DNA of 64,000 nucleotides, taken from assembly GCA_009667805.1 (NCBI GenBank), contig CM019063.1:83107877-83171876 (forward strand), given 5' to 3'. Shown here piece after piece: positions 60,480 through 64,000 of this stretch. Source of the DNA: Leptobrachium leishanense. Taxonomy: Eukaryota > Chordata > Amphibia > Anura > Megophryidae. Position 1 is the stretch's first letter. The number at the start of each line of letters is the position of its first letter. The notes beneath the pieces are model-generated. The model did not search any database, was not told where the DNA came from, and saw nothing but the letters and a program-made list of their open reading frames with translations. A program made the position numbers and the translations under genes.

Positions 60480-60870
60480 AATTAAAGATTTATATTTTAC
60501 ATTGCCTGGCCAGAAAGTCGCACGTTAATATTTGGTTTGACTGCCTTTTGCTTTGATTACAGCAGGCATTCGCCATGGCATCAATTCAATAAGCTTATGC
60601 GATGTCACGACATTTCCAGAGTCGCATTAATTTGTGGCCAAGATCTTGTATTGATGGGAAAGTCTTCTCCAGCACGTTATCCCAAAGATCCTCAATGGGG
60701 TTAAGGTCTGGACTGTGCTGTGGCCAATCCATTTGTAAAAATGACATCTCATGCTCCCTGACACACTCTTGTACAATTTGAGCCCCATGAATCCTGGCAT
60801 TGCCATCTTGGAATATGCCCGCTGTGCCATCAAAATATAAAGTGGTCAGGGTGTGCAGATTGTGATTTTA
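60480..60870 (-). pseudogene. Tc1-like transposase C-terminal fragment
   Basis: Minus-strand translation with small frame corrections gives FQDGNARIHGAQIVQE, MDWPQHSPDLNPIEDLWDNV and PSIQDLGHKLM. HSPDLNPIEDLW is the final catalytic motif of Tc1-type DDE transposases. This sequence type is abundant in fish and frogs. The 5' half and clear ends are absent. It lies in the ocln intron upstream of the large exon. Confidence 0.8.
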
Positions 60871-61727
60871 AGATAAAAAGGTGCAGCATAGTACATGAAG
60901 GGATCCTTTACTGTCGTACGTGCAAGAAATGTTTGTACCATTAGTCATACGAGTATGAAGTTATTAAATTGAAGGTTATCCTGGGAGTCTATTCCACGGA
61001 TACCTTTATGGAATATTTCCCATCACTATCAGGCACCTAAATGGTAGGCATTTGTTTTTATGCCCTTTCTAGCTCGTTAGCAAGGTAGGAGAACAGAGAG
61101 CGTAAACACACAAGCAACAACCAAACCTGAAAAACCACCCACCTCAATTAAACATAATAAATTCATATGAATCCTACAACCCAGTCATACATAGTCTGAA
61201 TTCAGTCCGCTATGAAATTGCAAGAATAAAATAAAAAAATAAAAATTTACTAATGTCCAGAAAACATAAAAACAGAATAGGCTTCCCGGGCATTGTTCTA
61301 TAGGGTCATAAGTACAATGTACACACTGCACTGTGTGGGGTGATGTGTCAGGACACAAGTTCATATTATTATGACCAGGCCAACGGCTCCATTGAAAGTC
61401 TGATACATGGTAACACCAGCAAGTTCAAGCTGTGACAGACCAGTTGATCCAAAAGTGAATGGGGGGGGGGGGGGTGTCTTTTTTGTTTTGTTTGTTTTTT
61501 ATAACACAACCACCAAACACTCCCACCAGTGTCAGAGTCACGAAGCAGACACCGAGGCTTCTCCATTGATCAACAATAGGCTATCATGATTTCATTATAT
61601 TCGGGAATATCAGGTTTCAAAGTGTATTTAAAACTGACAGGTCACACGCTCTAGGTGGATTATGTTTCGTTCAGTTACATTTTTATACGATCTTAAGTAC
61701 ATTTAAAAATCAGGAAGAAATACTTAC
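60871..61727. other. Intron sequence without a recognised feature
   Basis: It contains a 14-base G run at 61461-61474. No other recognisable feature up to the first coding exon donor. Confidence 0.4.
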
Positions 61728-61777
61728 TATTCATCTGGTCGATAAGGCGGGGGGCTCTCGAAATGTCTGGTTGACAT
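61728..61777 (-). CDS. ocln: Occludin first coding exon (residues 1-17)
   Basis: This exon encodes the N-terminal cytoplasmic start MSTRHFESPPPYRPDE. The PPPY motif is typical of occludin and in mammals is a WW-domain ligand for the ubiquitin ligase ITCH. The ATG is at 61777 and the exon is followed on the minus strand by the donor gtaagta. It ends in phase 2 and the split codon is completed by the first base of the next exon to give Tyr17. A plausible acceptor (cttcag) lies at 61825-61830, so the exon may start at 61824 with about 47 nt of 5' UTR. A nearer alternative acceptor (aaacag) cannot be excluded. Confidence 0.95.
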
Positions 61778-61964
61778 GTTCACCCTTCTGTTTAGGGGCC
61801 AACAGCAAATCAGGAATGTTCACCCTGAAGCACAGGAACAATTCGTAATGTTAGATATGGAAGCAATCACATCCAATATCATGTAATGTAATCTTTCACA
61901 ATTTATTAAGATTTTTGTAATCAGTACAGTCACACATAGGTCACATTTGGAGATCGGCCTAGAG

Positions 61965-62146
61965 CAGTGTTTCCCAAACCTGTCCTCGGGACCCTCAACC
62001 AGGCCAGATTTAGCAGATCACCTTGGGGGAAATACAGACTGAATCCTGCAATCACTGAGCAGTAAATCATATCACCTGTGCTGTGCTTCACATATCTGCA
62101 AACCTGGCGAGGCAGCGGGTCCTGAGGACAGGTTTGGGAAACACTG
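61965..62146. mobile_element. hAT MITE with CAGTGTTTCCCAAACC ends
   Basis: The 182-bp element has inverted ends CAGTGTTTCCCAAACCTGTC and complement GACAGGTTTGGGAAACACTG. The target duplication is GCCTAGAG / GTCTAGAG. It shares its interior with the element at 52680. Confidence 0.88.
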
Positions 62147-62154
62147 GTCTAGAG

Positions 62155-63190
62155 CATGTCCGCCATGTAGTGTTGGTTCCAGTAGACAATCTTTCTACAG
62201 GTCAAAATCCCCGCTTTGCAAAAAATAAAAAACACGGTCAACAGGTTTTGCCGCTACTGGTCTTAAAGCACAAAGGAAACATTATTACCTCAACGGGAGA
62301 GGACCGGCTATACAGAAATCCAGGCTTTTAAAAGAACCAGGAGAGTTCCCAATCACACAGTCACCAAAGGCCTCACAAAAGCGAGGCCTCCCTTACTGGA
62401 ATTTGTGTATAATGTCAGTTTATATAAAGGAGAGTATAGCATTTTCCTACACATTAACCCCCCCTTAGTCGAGTATGACAGGGGAAAAAAACCGTGATGC
62501 AGAATATGGGAGAAATTCACCAAATCCTGCATCAACGAAAGCACATGGCTCAAAAACCATTGTGTATAGGGCATTCAGGCAGAACTGTGCATTTTTATAT
62601 AAATTATACACAAAAAAAAGGGAGACCTGGTTAATTCATAACCTCAAAATATCTTCAAGAGGAAAGCACGCTTCCTTCATACACTGCTATTTGCACGCCA
62701 TGTATTGTTCTGCTCGCATAGAAGAAAAGGGAGGTCTGCGTGAGGATTACGGGTTGCAGGGGAAAAAAATAATATATAAAAAAGGAATTTGCAAGAACTA
62801 TAAGCTACCAGTACCTGCCATGAAAAGAAAAAATGTATGTACACACACTCTCAGCGGACTCATCTTTAAAATATATTTTATTGATAAAGACGAACACACA
62901 CACTTTGTCAAGATCATATATTAATTAAAAGATAAATCAATCTGGAAATGCACGTGTATCTACACACCACACAGCCTGTACAGGTCAGGGAGTCTTCCTA
63001 GACAATTAAAAATAAAGAGGAAGTGTTTTATACACCGGTTTAGAATTTTATAGAGTAATTATGTAAATTAGGGTTTCATTTCCCGAGTAGTCCCACAAGC
63101 TTGGAATATGGCATTGAGCACTACAATACGGTCATAAACGGTGCTAGAAGAAAAAAAGCCAGGAACATTAAGTTGTCACAGCCAGAGACA
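62155..63190. other. Sequence upstream of the first coding exon without a recognised feature
   Basis: About 1 kb, intron 1 or 5' flank of ocln. A 149-codon open frame (62475-62924) has no recognisable domain and is low-complexity Lys/His-rich. No CpG island or TATA-type promoter was seen. Confidence 0.4.
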
Positions 63191-63840
63191 CACTGTTCCC
63201 TCACATTGGACTCTCCTTATGCTTCCAGTCTTTCAAGAAGTCTTTAAAAATGCATTACTTACTTTAGATAGAGATCAGCTCAGTCCATAATTCTCCCCAA
63301 TTGCACATTTCCTGATCTCCCCCATGCACCCCATTACTTCTCATACTCTGTCATTTATCCTCACCTCTGTGTGTCACCCCACTCTTAGGCTAGGGTCAGA
63401 CGAGCGCATTGTGTGCGGACTGTGCGTCCGTGCACAACAGACGTGCTTTCTGACTGACGACAAGGTAGTGGCCACACGGTCTGTTTTTGTGACTGACGTT
63501 TTTTTTGACTGATGTAGATGGGAAATAATTTAATATGAAAAACCATTTTGTCCGTCAGAATACGTTCCATCACACACAAAGCTATGCGGAGGTGGCGCAC
63601 TCTGTGCGTCCGTTCTAGCGGTTTTACGTTCTTGCCTAACTTGCGTCAGTTTGCCGCGTCCGTTGTGCGTCCACACTTCTGTGCACACGTACTTCGTGTG
63701 TGGGTCTCTATTGATCATAATTGTATGTTACCGCGGACGTTAAAATGTGCGGCAACACGGACGTGATCACTTCGCTCGTCTGACCCGAGCCTCAGAGTGT
63801 AAGATCTTGACCCGCTTTCCCCATCGTTCTCGGTGTTAAA
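63190..63840 (+). mobile_element. L2-like LINE 3' remnant split by a Harbinger-like MITE
   Basis: TTCAAGAAGTCTTTAAAAAT, CCATGCACCCCATTACTTCT and TGTGTGTCACCCCACTC match the L2-like 3' region at 7200-7380. The tail continues after the MITE as AGAGTGTAAGATCTTGA. Confidence 0.7.
63388..63791. mobile_element. Harbinger-like CpG-rich MITE, copy 8
   Basis: Ends GGCTAGGGTCAGACGAGCGCA and complement CGCTCGTCTGACCCGAGCC are flanked by TTA and TCA (one mismatch). The interior includes GTACTTCGTGTGTGGGTCTC and GGCGCACTCTGTGCGTCCG, matching copy 2 in inverse orientation. Confidence 0.8.
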
Positions 63841-64000
63841 TTTTAGGGGGTGGAGGTTGTCCTACCCATTGTACAACGACATGGCACACGTTAGCGCTTT
63901 AAAAATAATTTTAATCAACGCTTCAATGAATAGCTCACTTCCCTCATGTTAAGAGAATAAATATGGAGTTGGGAAAGTTTTAATTAAATGTCACACATCT

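Noticed and set aside
62475..62924. 149-residue open frame upstream of ocln
   Set aside because: No recognisable domain, low complexity and no splice or promoter context; likely chance.
61825..64000. Occludin promoter or noncoding first exon
   Set aside because: No CpG island, TATA box or donor site could be tied to a transcript here; the first exon probably lies beyond the window.

Overview
The window is vertebrate nuclear DNA, most likely from an anuran amphibian. It carries one recognisable cellular gene, occludin (ocln), on the minus strand, inside a dense and deeply nested landscape of transposable elements. The amphibian assignment is an inference. It rests on an occludin with the vertebrate exon layout and frog-like sequence, long introns, and a mix of Tx1-type L1, CR1/Rex-like and L2-like LINEs, a Penelope-like element, hAT, Harbinger-like, TTAA-target and Tc1/mariner transposons, and a Helitron. 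The species is not identified.

The whole occludin coding sequence is present in eight coding exons on the minus strand, from the ATG at 61777 to the stop at 29209. The exons total 1527 nt (508 residues plus stop), and all splice sites are GT-AG with matching phases. The protein has a short N-terminal tail, four membrane segments, a Gly/Tyr-rich first loop, a two-cysteine second loop and a C-terminal occludin/ELL coiled coil. A probable 3' UTR runs from 29208 towards about 27650. Upstream of 61825 is intron 1 or 5' flank; no promoter was identified.

Region 1-27.6 kb lies downstream of ocln and is almost all repeats. It holds a diverged tandem array (85-760), a CR1/Rex-like LINE tail, a hAT with a minisatellite and a Tc1 insertion (1712-3401) inserted into a palindromic element, a mariner-like remnant, and a Helitron (4652-6870) carrying three tandem arrays. 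Further on are L2 fragments and CpG-rich Harbinger-like MITEs. A nearly full-length Tx1-type L1 (11320-17192, 16-bp target duplication) sits inside a CAGGGTTATTCA-type element. A CR1-like LINE and a second, interrupted L1 follow.

Region 27.6-64 kb is the ocln gene. Its introns contain a Tc1 element split by an L2 LINE (31260-36124), three TTAA-flanked elements with CCTCCCTGG ends, a large foldback element (about 40640-41703), and a nested stack in which a TTAA element holds a hAT that holds an L2 that holds a Penelope-like element (42618-46385). They also hold a CpG-rich LTR-like segment, a hAT inside a hAT with a minisatellite (50113-52050), more L1 and L2 remnants, and small hAT MITEs that landed in TCTAGA-like sites.

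No CRISPR array, rRNA, tRNA or bacterial feature was seen. The most unusual observations are one minisatellite family carried by two hAT elements with different ends, the array-bearing Helitron, and an in-frame chimera of a Tc1 DNA-binding domain with the 2A-like start of an L2 ORF.
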